The notes: generated from the letters alone by a model not told the origin. DNA of 50,017 nucleotides from Candidatus Alistipes intestinigallinarum (GCA_019115745.1 DXDA01000028.1:1-50017), one strand, 5' to 3'. Shown: positions 8,271 to 17,973, counted from the stretch's first letter. Numbers and translations: made by a program.

Positions 8271-9971
8271 ATGCAGAAACGTATCGTGGAGTGCGTGCCC
8301 AACTTCAGCGAGGGCCGCGACAAGGAGGTGATTCGGCAAATCGTGACGGCCATCGAGTCGTCGGGCGGCGTGAAGGTCCTCGACGTGGACCCGGGCGAGG
8401 CGACCAACCGGACGGTCGTGACGTTCGTCGGCGATCCCGAATCGGTTGTCGGAGCGGCCTTTGCCGGGGTGAAGCGGGCCGCGGAGCTGATCGACATGCG
8501 CCGCCACAAGGGGGCACACCCGCGGATGGGCGCCACGGACGTCCTGCCGCTGATTCCGATTGCGGGAATCACCCTGGAAGAGTGTGCGGCGCTGGCCCGC
8601 GACCTGGCCAAACGCATTGCCGACGAGCTGCACGTCCCGACCTACTGCTACGAGGCGGCGGCCTTCCGTCCCGAACGGAAGAACCTGGCGGTCTGCCGTG
8701 CCGGGGAGTACGAGGCGCTGCCCGAGAAGCTGGCCCATGCGGAGACGGCTCCCGACTTCGGGGCGCGGCCCTACGACGAAGGGGTGGCCCGTACGGGTGC
8801 CACGACCGTCGGGGCACGCGATTTCCTGATTGCCGTGAATTTCAACCTCAATACGACCTCCACGCGGCGGGCCAACGCCATTGCGTTCGACGTGCGCGAG
8901 AAGGGGCGCCCGGTGCGTGAAGGAAACCCCATCACGGGCAAGGTGGTGAAGGATGCCGCCGGCAATCCCGTGATGCGCCCCGGGACCTTGAAGGCCACGA
9001 AGGCGATCGGGTGGTTCATCGAGGAGTACGGCATTGCGCAGGTCTCGATGAACATCACGGACATCTCGGTCACGCCGCTGCACGTGGCCTTCGACGAGGT
9101 GTGCCGCAAGGCCGATGCACGGGGCGTGCGCGTGACGGGCACGGAGATCGTGGGGCTGGTCCCGAAACGGGCGCTGATCGAGGCCGGGAAATACTTCCTG
9201 CGCAAGCAGCACCGTTCGGTGGGTATCTCCGAGGAGGAGATCGTGCGGCTGGCCGTGAAGTCGATGGGGCTGGACGACCTGAAACCCTTCAAACCCGAGG
9301 AGAAGGTGATCGAATACCTGCTTGAAGCGCAGGTTGAGAAAACGCGCCTTATCGATATGACCTGCAAGGGCTTTGCCGATGAAACGGCAAGCGAATCTCC
9401 GGCTCCGGGCGGCGGCTCGATTTCGGCCTACATGGGCGCTTTGGGGGCTGCGCTCGGAACGATGGTGGCGAACCTCTCGTCGCACAAGGCGGGGTGGGAC
9501 GACCGCTGGGAGGAGTTTTCTGATTGGGCCGAAAAGGGGCAGACGGTGATGGCCGAACTGCTGCACCTCGTGGATGAGGATACCGCGGCCTTCAACCGCA
9601 TCATGGCGGTCTTTGCCATGCCGAAATCGACCGATGAGGAGAAGGCGGCCCGCAGTGCGGCGTTGCAGGAGGCGACGCTCTATGCAACGGAGGTGCCGTT
9701 GCGTACGATGCGGGCGGCGCTGGCGGTCTTCCCGATTGTGCGGGCGATGGCCGAAGAGGGGAATCCCAATTCGGTGTCGGATGCCGGAGTCGGGGCGCTG
9801 GCGGCGCGGAGTGCGGTCTTCGGGGCGCGGCTGAACGTACGGATCAACGCCGCCGGACTGAAGGACCGTGCGAAGGCCGATGTGCTGACGGCCGAGGCCG
9901 ATGCCATTGCCGCCGAAGCCGAACGGCTCGAGAAGGAGGTCCTGGAGATCGTCGAACGGAAAATAGGGTAG
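8271..9971 (+). CDS. ftcD: Bifunctional glutamate formiminotransferase/formimidoyltetrahydrofolate cyclodeaminase
   Basis: A 566-residue cytosolic enzyme for the last step of histidine breakdown. Residues about 1-330 are the formiminotransferase, opening with IVECVPNFSEGRD and including RRHKGAHPRMGATDVLPLIPI. Residues about 345-560 are the cyclodeaminase (FTCD_C), with ESPAPGGGSISAYMGALGAALG. The first half moves the formimino group from formiminoglutamate to tetrahydrofolate; the second releases ammonia to give 5,10-methenyl-THF. The two-domain layout and length match the animal FTCD type (about 540 residues) rather than the separate proteins of many bacteria. It is the first gene of a run with hutU, hutH and hutI. 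The route therefore ends in glutamate plus a folate one-carbon unit and needs no HutF/HutG. Confidence 0.95.
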   Translation: MQKRIVECVPNFSEGRDKEVIRQIVTAIESSGGVKVLDVDPGEATNRTVVTFVGDPESVVGAAFAGVKRAAELIDMRRHKGAHPRMGATDVLPLIPIAGITLEECAALARDLAKRIADELHVPTYCYEAAAFRPERKNLAVCRAGEYEALPEKLAHAETAPDFGARPYDEGVARTGATTVGARDFLIAVNFNLNTTSTRRANAIAFDVREKGRPVREGNPITGKVVKDAAGNPVMRPGTLKATKAIGWFIEEYGIAQVSMNITDISVTPLHVAFDEVCRKADARGVRVTGTEIVGLVPKRALIEAGKYFLRKQHRSVGISEEEIVRLAVKSMGLDDLKPFKPEEKVIEYLLEAQVEKTRLIDMTCKGFADETASESPAPGGGSISAYMGALGAALGTMVANLSSHKAGWDDRWEEFSDWAEKGQTVMAELLHLVDEDTAAFNRIMAVFAMPKSTDEEKAARSAALQEATLYATEVPLRTMRAALAVFPIVRAMAEEGNPNSVSDAGVGALAARSAVFGARLNVRINAAGLKDRAKADVLTAEADAIAAEAERLEKEVLEIVERKIG

Positions 9972-10015
9972 TGCGCTCGAACAACTCACGAAAAATTACG
10001 AAAAACACGAAAAAT

Positions 10016-12037
10016 ATGACACGGGAAGAGTTTCAGAATGATATCCGCGCGGGAATTCCGGATCGGTTGCCCGCCGCGAAACCCTATGACAAACAGATCA
10101 ACCACGCCCCGAAGCGCAAGGAGATCCTTACGGACGAGGAGAAGGTCCTGGCGCTGAAGAACGCCCTGCGTTACTTCCCGGCCAAACACCACGCCGTGCT
10201 GGCGAAGGAGTTCGCCGAGGAGCTGCGCAAGTACGGCCGGATCTACATGTACCGGCTGCGTCCCGACTACGAGATGTACGCGCGTCCGATCGACGAATAC
10301 CCGGCACGGTGCCGTCAGGCGGCGGCCATCATGCTGATGATCCAGAACAACCTCGATCCGCGCGTGGCGCAGCATCCCCACGAACTGATCACCTACGGCG
10401 GCAACGGTGCCGTGTTCCAGAACTGGGCGCAGTATCGGCTGACGATGAAATACCTCTCGGAAATGACCGACCATCAGACGCTCGTGATGTATTCGGGACA
10501 CCCGCTGGGGTTGTTCCCGTCGCACCCGTGGGCGCCGCGCGTGGTGGTGACCAACGGCATGGTGATTCCCAACTATTCGAAGCCCGACGACTGGGAGCGC
10601 ATGAACGCCATGGGAGTCTCGCAGTACGGGCAGATGACCGCCGGGTCGTACATGTACATCGGTCCGCAGGGCATCGTCCACGGCACGACCATCACGGTGA
10701 TGAACGCCGCGCGCAAGCGTTTCGCCCCGGGGCAGACGGATGCCCGGGGAATGTTGTTCGTCTCGTCGGGGCTCGGCGGCATGTCGGGGGCCCAGCCCAA
10801 GGCGGGCAACATCTCGCAGGTGGTGTCCGTCATCGCCGAGATCAACCCCAAGGCCGCGCAGAAGCGTTATGAGCAGGGATGGGTCGATGAACTGCATGAA
10901 TCGCTGGATGAATTGATCCCGCGTATCCGTCGGGCAGTCAAGGAGAAAGAGGTCGTCTCGCTGGCTTATGTCGGCAACATCGTCGACCTCTGGGAGCGGC
11001 TCGCTGCCGAGGAGATTCCGGTCGATCTGGGGTCGGACCAGACCTCGCTCCACAACCCCTGGGCCGGCGGCTACTATCCCGTCGGGCTGAGCTACGAAGC
11101 CTCGAACAAGATGATGGCCGAAGAGCCGGTGCGCTTCCGTGAGTGTGTGCAGGAGTCGCTGCGCCGCCAGGTCGACGCCATCAACAAACTGACCGCGCGC
11201 GGCATGTACTTCTTCGATTACGGCAACGCCTTCCTGCTGGAAGCTTCGCGGGCCGGAGCCGCGGTTATGGGACGCGAGGGACGGTTCCGCTACCCCTCCT
11301 ACGTGCAGGATATTATGGGACCGATGTTCTTCGACTACGGATTCGGGCCCTTCCGCTGGGTCTGCACCTCGGGCCGCGAGGAGGACCTCGCCCTGACCGA
11401 CCAACTGGCTGCCGAGGTGCTCGAAGAGATTCGCAAAACCGCCCCGGACGACATCCGCGGGCAGTTGGACGACAACATCCACTGGATCCGTGAGGCCGGG
11501 CGCAACCACCTGGTTGTCGGGTCGCAGGCCCGGATCCTTTATGCCGACTGCGAGGGGCGCACGAAGATCGCCCTGGCGTTCAACCGTGCCGTGGCCGACG
11601 GACGTCTGTCGGCACCCGTGGTGTTGGGGCGCGACCACCACGACGTCTCGGGAACCGACTCGCCCTACCGCGAGACGGCCAACATCTACGACGGTTCGAA
11701 CCGTACGGCCGACATGGCCGTGCAGAATGTCATCGGCGACTCGTTCCGCGGCGCCACGTGGGTCTCGATCCACAACGGAGGCGGCGTAGGCTGGGGCGAG
11801 GTGATCAACGGCGGTTTCGGCATGGTGGTCGACGGTACGGAGGAGGCCGAGCGGCGGATCCGCGAGATGCTCTTCTGGGATGTCAACAACGGCATTGCCC
11901 GCCGCAGTTGGGCCCGCAACGACGGAGCCCGGGCCGCCATTCTCCGCGAGATGGAGCGTACGCCCGAACTGCGGGTGACGATGCCTCATGCAGCCGATGA
12001 TGAACTGGTGCGCAAGGCTTTGAACAAGAACGAATAA
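10016..12037 (+). CDS. hutU: Urocanate hydratase
   Basis: A 673-residue cytosolic NAD-dependent urocanase turning urocanate into imidazolone propionate. Family signatures are MYSGHPLGLFPSHPWAPR, YGQMTAGSYMYIGPQGIVHGT, and the C-terminal GGGVGWGEVINGGFGMVVDG. It belongs to the longer urocanase type common in Bacteroidetes, versus about 555 residues in proteobacteria. I start it at the ATG at 10016 (MTREEFQND); an in-frame GTG at 9971 directly after the ftcD stop would add 15 basic, asparagine-rich residues that look like untranslated leader. It lies 44 bases after ftcD and 15 bases before hutH, in the same transcript. Confidence 0.95.
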   Translation: MTREEFQNDIRAGIPDRLPAAKPYDKQINHAPKRKEILTDEEKVLALKNALRYFPAKHHAVLAKEFAEELRKYGRIYMYRLRPDYEMYARPIDEYPARCRQAAAIMLMIQNNLDPRVAQHPHELITYGGNGAVFQNWAQYRLTMKYLSEMTDHQTLVMYSGHPLGLFPSHPWAPRVVVTNGMVIPNYSKPDDWERMNAMGVSQYGQMTAGSYMYIGPQGIVHGTTITVMNAARKRFAPGQTDARGMLFVSSGLGGMSGAQPKAGNISQVVSVIAEINPKAAQKRYEQGWVDELHESLDELIPRIRRAVKEKEVVSLAYVGNIVDLWERLAAEEIPVDLGSDQTSLHNPWAGGYYPVGLSYEASNKMMAEEPVRFRECVQESLRRQVDAINKLTARGMYFFDYGNAFLLEASRAGAAVMGREGRFRYPSYVQDIMGPMFFDYGFGPFRWVCTSGREEDLALTDQLAAEVLEEIRKTAPDDIRGQLDDNIHWIREAGRNHLVVGSQARILYADCEGRTKIALAFNRAVADGRLSAPVVLGRDHHDVSGTDSPYRETANIYDGSNRTADMAVQNVIGDSFRGATWVSIHNGGGVGWGEVINGGFGMVVDGTEEAERRIREMLFWDVNNGIARRSWARNDGARAAILREMERTPELRVTMPHAADDELVRKALNKNE

Positions 12038-12052
12038 CAACGATCACTTCAC

Positions 12053-13537
12053 ATGGAATATCATCATATCTCGGCGGAGCGGCTGACTATTGCCCGCGTC
12101 CGCGAAATCCTCGAACGCCACCTCCCGATCGCCCTGAGCGACGACGCCAAACGGCGCATCGTCCGCTGCCGCGAATACCTCGACCGCAAGATGGAGAATC
12201 CCGACCGGCCGATTTACGGCATTACGACCGGTTTCGGGTCGCTGTGCGATATTTCGATCGGCCGCAAGGATCTGGCGCAGTTGCAGCGCAATCTGGTCAT
12301 GTCCCACGCCTGCGGAACCGGCGAGCGCGTCCCGTCGGAGATCGTCCGGCTGATCCTGCTCTTCAAGATTCAGTCGCTGGCATACGGCTATTCGGGCGTG
12401 CAATTGGCGACGGTCGAGCGCCTCGTGGAGTTCTTCAACCGCGACATCCTGCCGGTCGTCTATCAGCAGGGGTCGCTGGGTGCTTCGGGCGATCTGGCCC
12501 CGCTGGCCCATCTGAGTCTGCCGCTGCTGGGGCTCGGCGAGGTCGAATACAAGGGGGAGGTTCGTCCCGCGGGTGAGGTGCTTGCGGAACTGGGCTGGGA
12601 GCCCATCGAGCTGCAGTCGAAGGCCGGGCTGGCGCTGCTGAACGGCACGCAGTTCATGAGTGCCTACGGCGTCTGGTCGGTGATTGCCGCACAGCGCCTG
12701 AGCGAGTGGGCCGACCGCATCGGTGCCCTCTCGCTGGATGCCTTTGACGGTCGCATCGAGCCCTTCTGCGACGAGGTGCATGTGATCCGCGCCCACAAGG
12801 GGCAGCTCACCACCGCCCGCGCCATCCGCCACTGGCTCGAAGGCAGCGAGCTGATCGCCCGGCCGAAGAAACACGTGCAGGATCCCTATTCGTTCCGCTG
12901 CATCCCGCAGGTGCACGGCGCCTCGAAGGATACGATCGACTATGTGGCCGGGGTGCTCGAAACCGAAATCAACTCCCCGACGGACAATCCGACGGTCTTC
13001 CCCGAGGAGGACATGGTCGTTTCGGCCGGGAACTTCCACGGGCAGCCCATTGCTCTGGCGATGGATTTCCTGGCCATTGCGTTGGCCGAGTTGGGCAACA
13101 TCTCCGAGCGGCGGACCTATCAGTTGATCTCCGGAGCCCGCGAGCTGCCGAAATTCCTCGTGGCCAATCCCGGGCTGAACAGCGGCTTCATGATTCCGCA
13201 GTACACCGCGGCGTCGATCGTCAGCCAGACCAAGGGGTTGTGTATGCCTGCGTCGGTCGACTCGATCCCCTCGTCGCAGGGGCAGGAGGATCATGTCAGC
13301 ATGGGTTCCAATGCCGCCACGAAGCTCTGGCGCGTGGTCGGCAATACGGAACGCGTGTTGGCCATCGAGCTCTTCAATGCCGCGCAGGCCCTGGAGTTCC
13401 GACGCCCGGCCCGCACGTCGCCTGCGCTGGAGCGGATGGTGGCCGAATACCGTCGGCGCGTCCCTTTCATCGACAACGACCAGGTGATGTATCCCCATAT
13501 TGCCGCCTCGGTGGAATTTCTGCGTGAACAACGATGA
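12053..13537 (+). CDS. hutH: Histidine ammonia-lyase
   Basis: A 494-residue homotetrameric ammonia-lyase that makes trans-urocanate from histidine, the entry step of the pathway. The Ala-Ser-Gly triad that cyclises to the MIO cofactor is at residues 144-146, inside GSLGASGDLAPLAHL. The N-terminal YGITTGFGSL (55-64) carries the catalytic tyrosine loop, and the later DNPTVF and SSQGQEDHVSMG segments are typical. Length is normal. Its stop overlaps the hutI start in an ATGA, which suggests translational coupling. Confidence 0.96.
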   Translation: MEYHHISAERLTIARVREILERHLPIALSDDAKRRIVRCREYLDRKMENPDRPIYGITTGFGSLCDISIGRKDLAQLQRNLVMSHACGTGERVPSEIVRLILLFKIQSLAYGYSGVQLATVERLVEFFNRDILPVVYQQGSLGASGDLAPLAHLSLPLLGLGEVEYKGEVRPAGEVLAELGWEPIELQSKAGLALLNGTQFMSAYGVWSVIAAQRLSEWADRIGALSLDAFDGRIEPFCDEVHVIRAHKGQLTTARAIRHWLEGSELIARPKKHVQDPYSFRCIPQVHGASKDTIDYVAGVLETEINSPTDNPTVFPEEDMVVSAGNFHGQPIALAMDFLAIALAELGNISERRTYQLISGARELPKFLVANPGLNSGFMIPQYTAASIVSQTKGLCMPASVDSIPSSQGQEDHVSMGSNAATKLWRVVGNTERVLAIELFNAAQALEFRRPARTSPALERMVAEYRRRVPFIDNDQVMYPHIAASVEFLREQR

Positions 13538-14796
13538 AACGGCTGCTGGTTAAAAACATCGGCCGCATCGTCGGCATTCAGCCCGAAGGGCGTCTGCGGA
13601 TTTGCGGTGCGGAGATGGATCGGCTGGAGACGCTCGACAACGCCTGGCTGTTGGCCGAGGGGGAGCGGATTGCCGCGTTCGGGTGTATGGAGTCGCTGGA
13701 CGGCGTGACGCCCGACGAGGTGGTCGATGCCGAGGGCGGGATGCTCTTCCCGTCGTTCTGCGATTCGCACACCCATCTGGTCTATGCCGGGAGCCGCGAG
13801 CAGGAGTTTCTGGACAAGATTCACGGGCTCTCCTACGAGGAGATTGCCCGTCGTGGCGGCGGGATTCTCAATTCGGCCGACCGGCTGCACGAAACCTCCG
13901 AGGAGAAGCTCTACCGGCAGGCCATGGAGCGCGTCCGCGAGATCATCGCAATGGGAACCGGCTGCGTCGAGATCAAGAGCGGATACGGCCTTTCGACCGA
14001 GGATGAGTTGAAGATGCTGCGCGTCATCCGCCGCATTCGCGAGACCGCGCCGTTGGAGGTGCGGGCTACCTTCCTCGGTGCCCATGCCGTCGCGCGGGCC
14101 TATCGCGGGCGGCAGGCGGAATATGTCGATCTGGTTTGTCGTGAGATGATTCCCGCCGTGGCCCGTGAAGGGTTGGCCGATTTTGTCGATGTCTTTTGCG
14201 ACGAGGGCTTCTTCACTGTTGAAGAGACGCGCCGCATCCTCGATGTGGGGCGCCGGTACGGCCTGCGGGCCAAGATTCACGCCGATGAGTTGGCTGCGTC
14301 GGGCGGTGTGGAGGTCGGCGTTGCGTGCGGGGCCCTTTCGGTCGACCACCTCGAACGCGCCGGGGAGGCTCAGATCGAGGCGCTGCGCGGTTCGGAGACG
14401 ATGCCCACGCTGCTGCCCGGAGCCGCCTTCTTCCTCGGAATGAGCTATCCGCCCGCCCGCGAGATGATTCGCGCGGGATTGCCCGTGGCGCTGGCTTCGG
14501 ACTACAACCCCGGTTCATCGCCCTCGGGGAACATGCGCATGGTGGTCGCACTGGCCTCCATCCGCATGAAGATGACCCCAGCAGAGGCCCTTCATGCCGC
14601 CACGCTCAACGGTGCCTGCGCCATGGAGTTGAGTGCCGACTTCGGAAGCATTACTTCCGGTAAGGTGGCCAACTTCTTCATTACGAAGCCGATGCCCTCC
14701 GTCGAGTTCTTCTCCTATGCTTACCAGACGCCCGTTATCCGCAGGGTATTCCTGCAAGGGCGTCCGATAATAACGCTCCCTGACCCGATGGCGTGA
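13534..14796 (+). CDS. hutI: Imidazolonepropionase
   Basis: A 420-residue metal-dependent amidohydrolase that opens the ring of imidazolone propionate to formiminoglutamate, which ftcD then uses. The metal-binding DSHTHLVYAG (His79 and His81), the IHADELAASGG segment and the SDYNPGSSPSGNM segment are hallmarks of the family. Length is normal. It starts inside the last codons of hutH (ATGA overlap). It is the fourth hut gene; the EamA transporter gene follows after 65 bases. Confidence 0.95.
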   Translation: MKRLLVKNIGRIVGIQPEGRLRICGAEMDRLETLDNAWLLAEGERIAAFGCMESLDGVTPDEVVDAEGGMLFPSFCDSHTHLVYAGSREQEFLDKIHGLSYEEIARRGGGILNSADRLHETSEEKLYRQAMERVREIIAMGTGCVEIKSGYGLSTEDELKMLRVIRRIRETAPLEVRATFLGAHAVARAYRGRQAEYVDLVCREMIPAVAREGLADFVDVFCDEGFFTVEETRRILDVGRRYGLRAKIHADELAASGGVEVGVACGALSVDHLERAGEAQIEALRGSETMPTLLPGAAFFLGMSYPPAREMIRAGLPVALASDYNPGSSPSGNMRMVVALASIRMKMTPAEALHAATLNGACAMELSADFGSITSGKVANFFITKPMPSVEFFSYAYQTPVIRRVFLQGRPIITLPDPMA

Positions 14797-14861
14797 TGCC
14801 GCTTGTGCCGATTGATTCCGCCGGTTCTCCGATTTCCCCCACAACCGAATTCGTGTCATCC

Positions 14862-15764
14862 ATGAACAGTTTGAAAGGTATCCTCTGGGCGGCTCTCTCA
14901 TCGTCCACGTTCGGTCTGGCTCCCCTCTTTACGCTCCTGCTGCTCGGGGTCGGTTACTCCTCCTGCGAGGTGCTTACCTATCGCTGGGGCGTCGCCTCGA
15001 TCTGTCTCATCGCTTTCGGGGTGTTGTCCGGGCGCAACTTCAAACTCTCCCGCGATGAGTTGAAGAGTGTGCTGGTGTTGAGCCTCTTCCGCGCCACCAC
15101 GTCGTTCAGCCTGGTGATCGCCTACCAGAACATCGCCAGCGGCGTGGCTTCGACCATTCACTTCATGTATCCGCTGGCCGTGGCGCTCGCCATGATCTGT
15201 TTCTTCCAGGAACGCGGCTCGGTCCGCATCTTTCTGGCCGTCGCCCTCTCGATCGTCGGGGCCGTGCTCCTGTCGCTCGGAAACGAAGGGTTTGTCCGCG
15301 GTAACACCACGCTCGGAATCGTTGCCGCCGCCGTCTCGGTATTCTCCTATGGCGGCTACATCGTCGGCGTGCGCCGAAGCCGTGCCGTACAGATCGATTC
15401 CATCGTCCTGACCTGCTACGTGATGGGAATCGGCGCCCTGCTCTTCTTTATCGGCGGGTGCTGCTCCGGCGGCGTGCGGATAGAAACCGACCCCCGGGTC
15501 TGGCTCTATATCCTCGGAATCGCAATCCCCGCAACGGCCGTCTCGAACATGGCACTCGTCAAGGCGATCAAGTGTATCGGTCCCACGATGACCTCGATCC
15601 TCGGCGCCATGGAGCCCTTTACGGCCGTGGTGATCGGAATCCTCGTCTTTGCCGAACCCTTCACCGGACAGGGCGTGGCGGGAATCCTGCTGATTGTGGC
15701 CTCCGTTACGATCGTCGTGTGGAAGGAGCGCCGGAGCGAAGGTCGGGCAGAAATATCGCAATGA
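14862..15764 (+). CDS. EamA-family (DMT) membrane transporter
   Basis: A 300-residue inner membrane protein with about ten hydrophobic segments in two EamA repeats, for example GILWAALSSSTFGLAPLF at the N-terminus and the second repeat opening around TTLGIVAAAVSVFSYGGYIVG. I start at the ATG at 14862 (MNSLKGILWAAL), which places the first helix at the N-terminus as is usual; an upstream GTG at 14793 overlapping hutI would add 23 non-helical residues. The substrate is unknown. EamA proteins often export amino acids or other metabolites. Its position at the end of the hut operon suggests a link to histidine or its breakdown products, which is inference. Its 3' end overlaps the convergent MFS gene by 59 bases. 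Confidence 0.85.
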   Translation: MNSLKGILWAALSSSTFGLAPLFTLLLLGVGYSSCEVLTYRWGVASICLIAFGVLSGRNFKLSRDELKSVLVLSLFRATTSFSLVIAYQNIASGVASTIHFMYPLAVALAMICFFQERGSVRIFLAVALSIVGAVLLSLGNEGFVRGNTTLGIVAAAVSVFSYGGYIVGVRRSRAVQIDSIVLTCYVMGIGALLFFIGGCCSGGVRIETDPRVWLYILGIAIPATAVSNMALVKAIKCIGPTMTSILGAMEPFTAVVIGILVFAEPFTGQGVAGILLIVASVTIVVWKERRSEGRAEISQ

Positions 15765-16938
15765 TGCCCAGCAGCGGCAGGAACGAACTGACCCGGAAAA
15801 TGAAGTCGATGCTCGTGTGGTCGGCCAGCCACCCGAAGAAGGCTGAACCGATGCCGCCCAGCCCGAACATCAGTCCGAAGAAGATCCCCGAAATCATCCC
15901 CACCTTGTCGGGCTTCAGATCGGTGGCGTAGACCAGAATCGCCGAAAAGGCCGAGGCGATGATCAGCCCGATGAGCACCGACATGGTGATCGTCCAGAAC
16001 AGATTCAGGTAGGGGAGTGCCAGGGCGAAGGGCGCGGCGCCGAAAATCGAGAACAGAATGACGTATTTGCGCCCGTAACGGTCGCCGAGGAAACCCCCGG
16101 CCAGCGTTCCCGTGGCAAAGGCCGCCAGATAGGCGAACAGGCATAACTGCGACTGCTGGACCGTGATGCCGAACTTGTCGATCAGAAAGAAGGTGAAGTA
16201 GCTCGTCATGCACGAGGCGAAGAAGTATTTCGAGAAGATCATGACGATCAGGATCCACATCGCCCGGCGGATGGTTCGGGCCGGAAGCGGACAGACGGCG
16301 GGGCGGCGGTTGCGGAGCGGCGTGTCGGTCCCGGTGAGCATCAGGGCGTACCAGTTCCCGACCCGTACCAGCAGCAGGGCTGCCAGCAGAGCCGCGGCGG
16401 CAAACCATCCCACGGCATGTTGTCCGTAAGGCAGGACGATCAGGGCCGTCAGCAGCGGGCCTGCGGCACTCCCGCCGTTGCCGCCGACCTGGAAAATAGA
16501 CTGTGCCAGGCTCTTCCGACCTCCCGAGGCCAACTGCGCCACCCGTGAGGCTTCGGGGTGAAAGACCGACGACCCGCCGCCGATGAGCGCTACCGTCAAC
16601 AAAATGGCTCCGTAGGCCGACGTGAAGGCCAGGGCGATGAGTCCCGTCAGCGACAGGCACATCCCCAGCGAGAGCGAATAGGGTTGCGGATGGCGGTCGG
16701 CGTAGAGCCCCACGAAGGGCTGGAAGATCGACGAGGTGATCTGAAAGACCAGCGTGATGAGCCCGATCTGCGCGAAGGTGAAGCCGAAACTCTCCCGGAA
16801 AATCGGGTACATGGCCGGAATCACCGACTGGATCATGTCGTTCAGCAGATGGCAGAAGCCGATTGTGAAGAGAATCGAGTAGGTTGTTTCCGCCTTGAGC
16901 GTCGGGTGTCCCTTGAGTTTGTCCAGCAGGCTTTTCAT
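15706..16938 (-). CDS. MFS exporter, fosmidomycin-resistance (Fsr) like
   Basis: A 410-residue inner membrane transporter with 12 predicted hydrophobic segments. The N-terminal ILFTIGFCHLLNDMIQSVIPAMYP and IGLITLVFQITSSIFQP segments, the GGGSSVFHPEASRVAQLASGG loop and IFQVGGNGGSAAGPLL are the recognisable pattern of Fsr-type exporters. GFLGDRYGRKYVIL is the MFS loop in the second half. Fsr members export fosmidomycin and unrelated compounds, so a drug or metabolite efflux role is likely; the physiological substrate is unknown. Its last 59 bases overlap the EamA gene on the other strand. An AraC regulator gene lies just upstream on the same strand. Confidence 0.88.
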   Translation of the reverse strand: MKSLLDKLKGHPTLKAETTYSILFTIGFCHLLNDMIQSVIPAMYPIFRESFGFTFAQIGLITLVFQITSSIFQPFVGLYADRHPQPYSLSLGMCLSLTGLIALAFTSAYGAILLTVALIGGGSSVFHPEASRVAQLASGGRKSLAQSIFQVGGNGGSAAGPLLTALIVLPYGQHAVGWFAAAALLAALLLVRVGNWYALMLTGTDTPLRNRRPAVCPLPARTIRRAMWILIVMIFSKYFFASCMTSYFTFFLIDKFGITVQQSQLCLFAYLAAFATGTLAGGFLGDRYGRKYVILFSIFGAAPFALALPYLNLFWTITMSVLIGLIIASAFSAILVYATDLKPDKVGMISGIFFGLMFGLGGIGSAFFGWLADHTSIDFIFRVSSFLPLLGIIAIFLPDLRSGAPSTRRS

Positions 16939-16984
16939 CGCTTATCGGTTCGGTTTGCGGATCGTCACGCGGGCAATCCGGCCC

Positions 16985-16992
16985 CAAAGATA
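16985..16992 (-). promoter_or_regulatory. Likely -7 box for the MFS gene
   Basis: The minus strand reads TATCTTTG, about 45 bases before the MFS start codon and between the AraC stop and the MFS gene. No clear -33 element is visible. Confidence 0.5.
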
Positions 16993-17030
16993 GCAATTTT
17001 TACCCGACCCCGGCATCTCCTGCCGCCTGA

Positions 17031-17945
17031 TTACTTGCTCGATCGGTACGCCGAAGGGGTCATCCCCGTGTGCTGCTTGAAGTATTTCCCGAAAAACGAC
17101 TGGTTCGGGAAATTCAGGTAGTAGGCGATCTCCTGGATGTTCATCGTCGAGTATTTCAGCAGGTTTTTCGCTTCGAGGACCACGTATTCGTCGATCCACT
17201 CCGTCGCCGTGCGTCCGGTCGTCGTGCGCAGAATCGTGGTCAGGTATTTCGGTGTCAGGTGCAGTTGCTCGGCATAGAACCCTACCGAGCGCTCCTGCAT
17301 GTAGTGCTTCGACAACTCCTCCAGAAACCGGTTGAAATAGTCGTTTTTCCGATCCCGGACCGCAGCCTTTTCCGCCTGATGCGCCAAGCGCCGGTCGATG
17401 ATCCGGCAAAACCGGTAGGAGGCGGTACGGAACAGTTGGCGCATGATTTCGATCGAGATCGGGTCTTTGCGATGGCTGCGGCCCTCCTTGAACAACTCTT
17501 CGAGCGAATAGTTGACCTCTTCCCACTCCTCCTCGTCCAACGAAAGGCACGGATTCTCCCGAACGGCCATGAACAGGTACAAAAAATGTTTCAGGTCGAT
17601 GTTCATCCGCTGGATGAACTCCTCTTCGCACAAAACGAAATGCACGGCGGCATCCTTTTCCGATTCCACCTGCACGATCGTTCCCGGGGGACAGACGAAC
17701 ATCGACCGGGGGCCGATGACGAAGTGCTTCAGATTCGCAATTGTCGTTACCGAACCTTTGGAACAAAATACGACTCCAAAGGCATTGATGCGCGTCGGAA
17801 AGCGAAACAGTTCCAGCGGCGTATCTTCGTTCAGTAGCTCTCGGCGTCCCAGAATGCACCCCTCGTAGTACAGATCATTCGGCTGTGGTGGGTGAATTTT
17901 CATCAATGATGCGAGCGAAACGCTCAAAATCTCCTTTTCGTCCAT
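17031..17945 (-). CDS. AraC-family transcriptional regulator
   Basis: A 304-residue DNA-binding protein. The N-terminal part (about 30-150) looks like a cupin-type sensing domain with FVIGPRSMFVCPPGTIVQVES. The C-terminal 100 residues are the double helix-turn-helix of AraC/XylS, with VGFYAEQLHLTPKYLTTILR and the closing signature IAYYLNFPNQSFFGKYFKQH, TGMTPSAYR. The effector is not evident. It is divergent from the RND efflux operon (155 bases between starts) and 92 bases upstream of the MFS gene on its own strand, so either transporter is a plausible target. Confidence 0.9.
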   Translation of the reverse strand: MDEKEILSVSLASLMKIHPPQPNDLYYEGCILGRRELLNEDTPLELFRFPTRINAFGVVFCSKGSVTTIANLKHFVIGPRSMFVCPPGTIVQVESEKDAAVHFVLCEEEFIQRMNIDLKHFLYLFMAVRENPCLSLDEEEWEEVNYSLEELFKEGRSHRKDPISIEIMRQLFRTASYRFCRIIDRRLAHQAEKAAVRDRKNDYFNRFLEELSKHYMQERSVGFYAEQLHLTPKYLTTILRTTTGRTATEWIDEYVVLEAKNLLKYSTMNIQEIAYYLNFPNQSFFGKYFKQHTGMTPSAYRSSK

Positions 17946-17965
17946 TTTATAGTCTGTTTTCGCCG

Positions 17966-17973
17966 CAAATATA
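17966..17973 (-). promoter_or_regulatory. Likely -7 box for the AraC gene
   Basis: TATATTTG on the minus strand, 20 bases upstream of the AraC start codon, fits TAnnTTTG. The intergenic region also drives the divergent RND operon and is a natural place for AraC binding sites. Confidence 0.5.
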
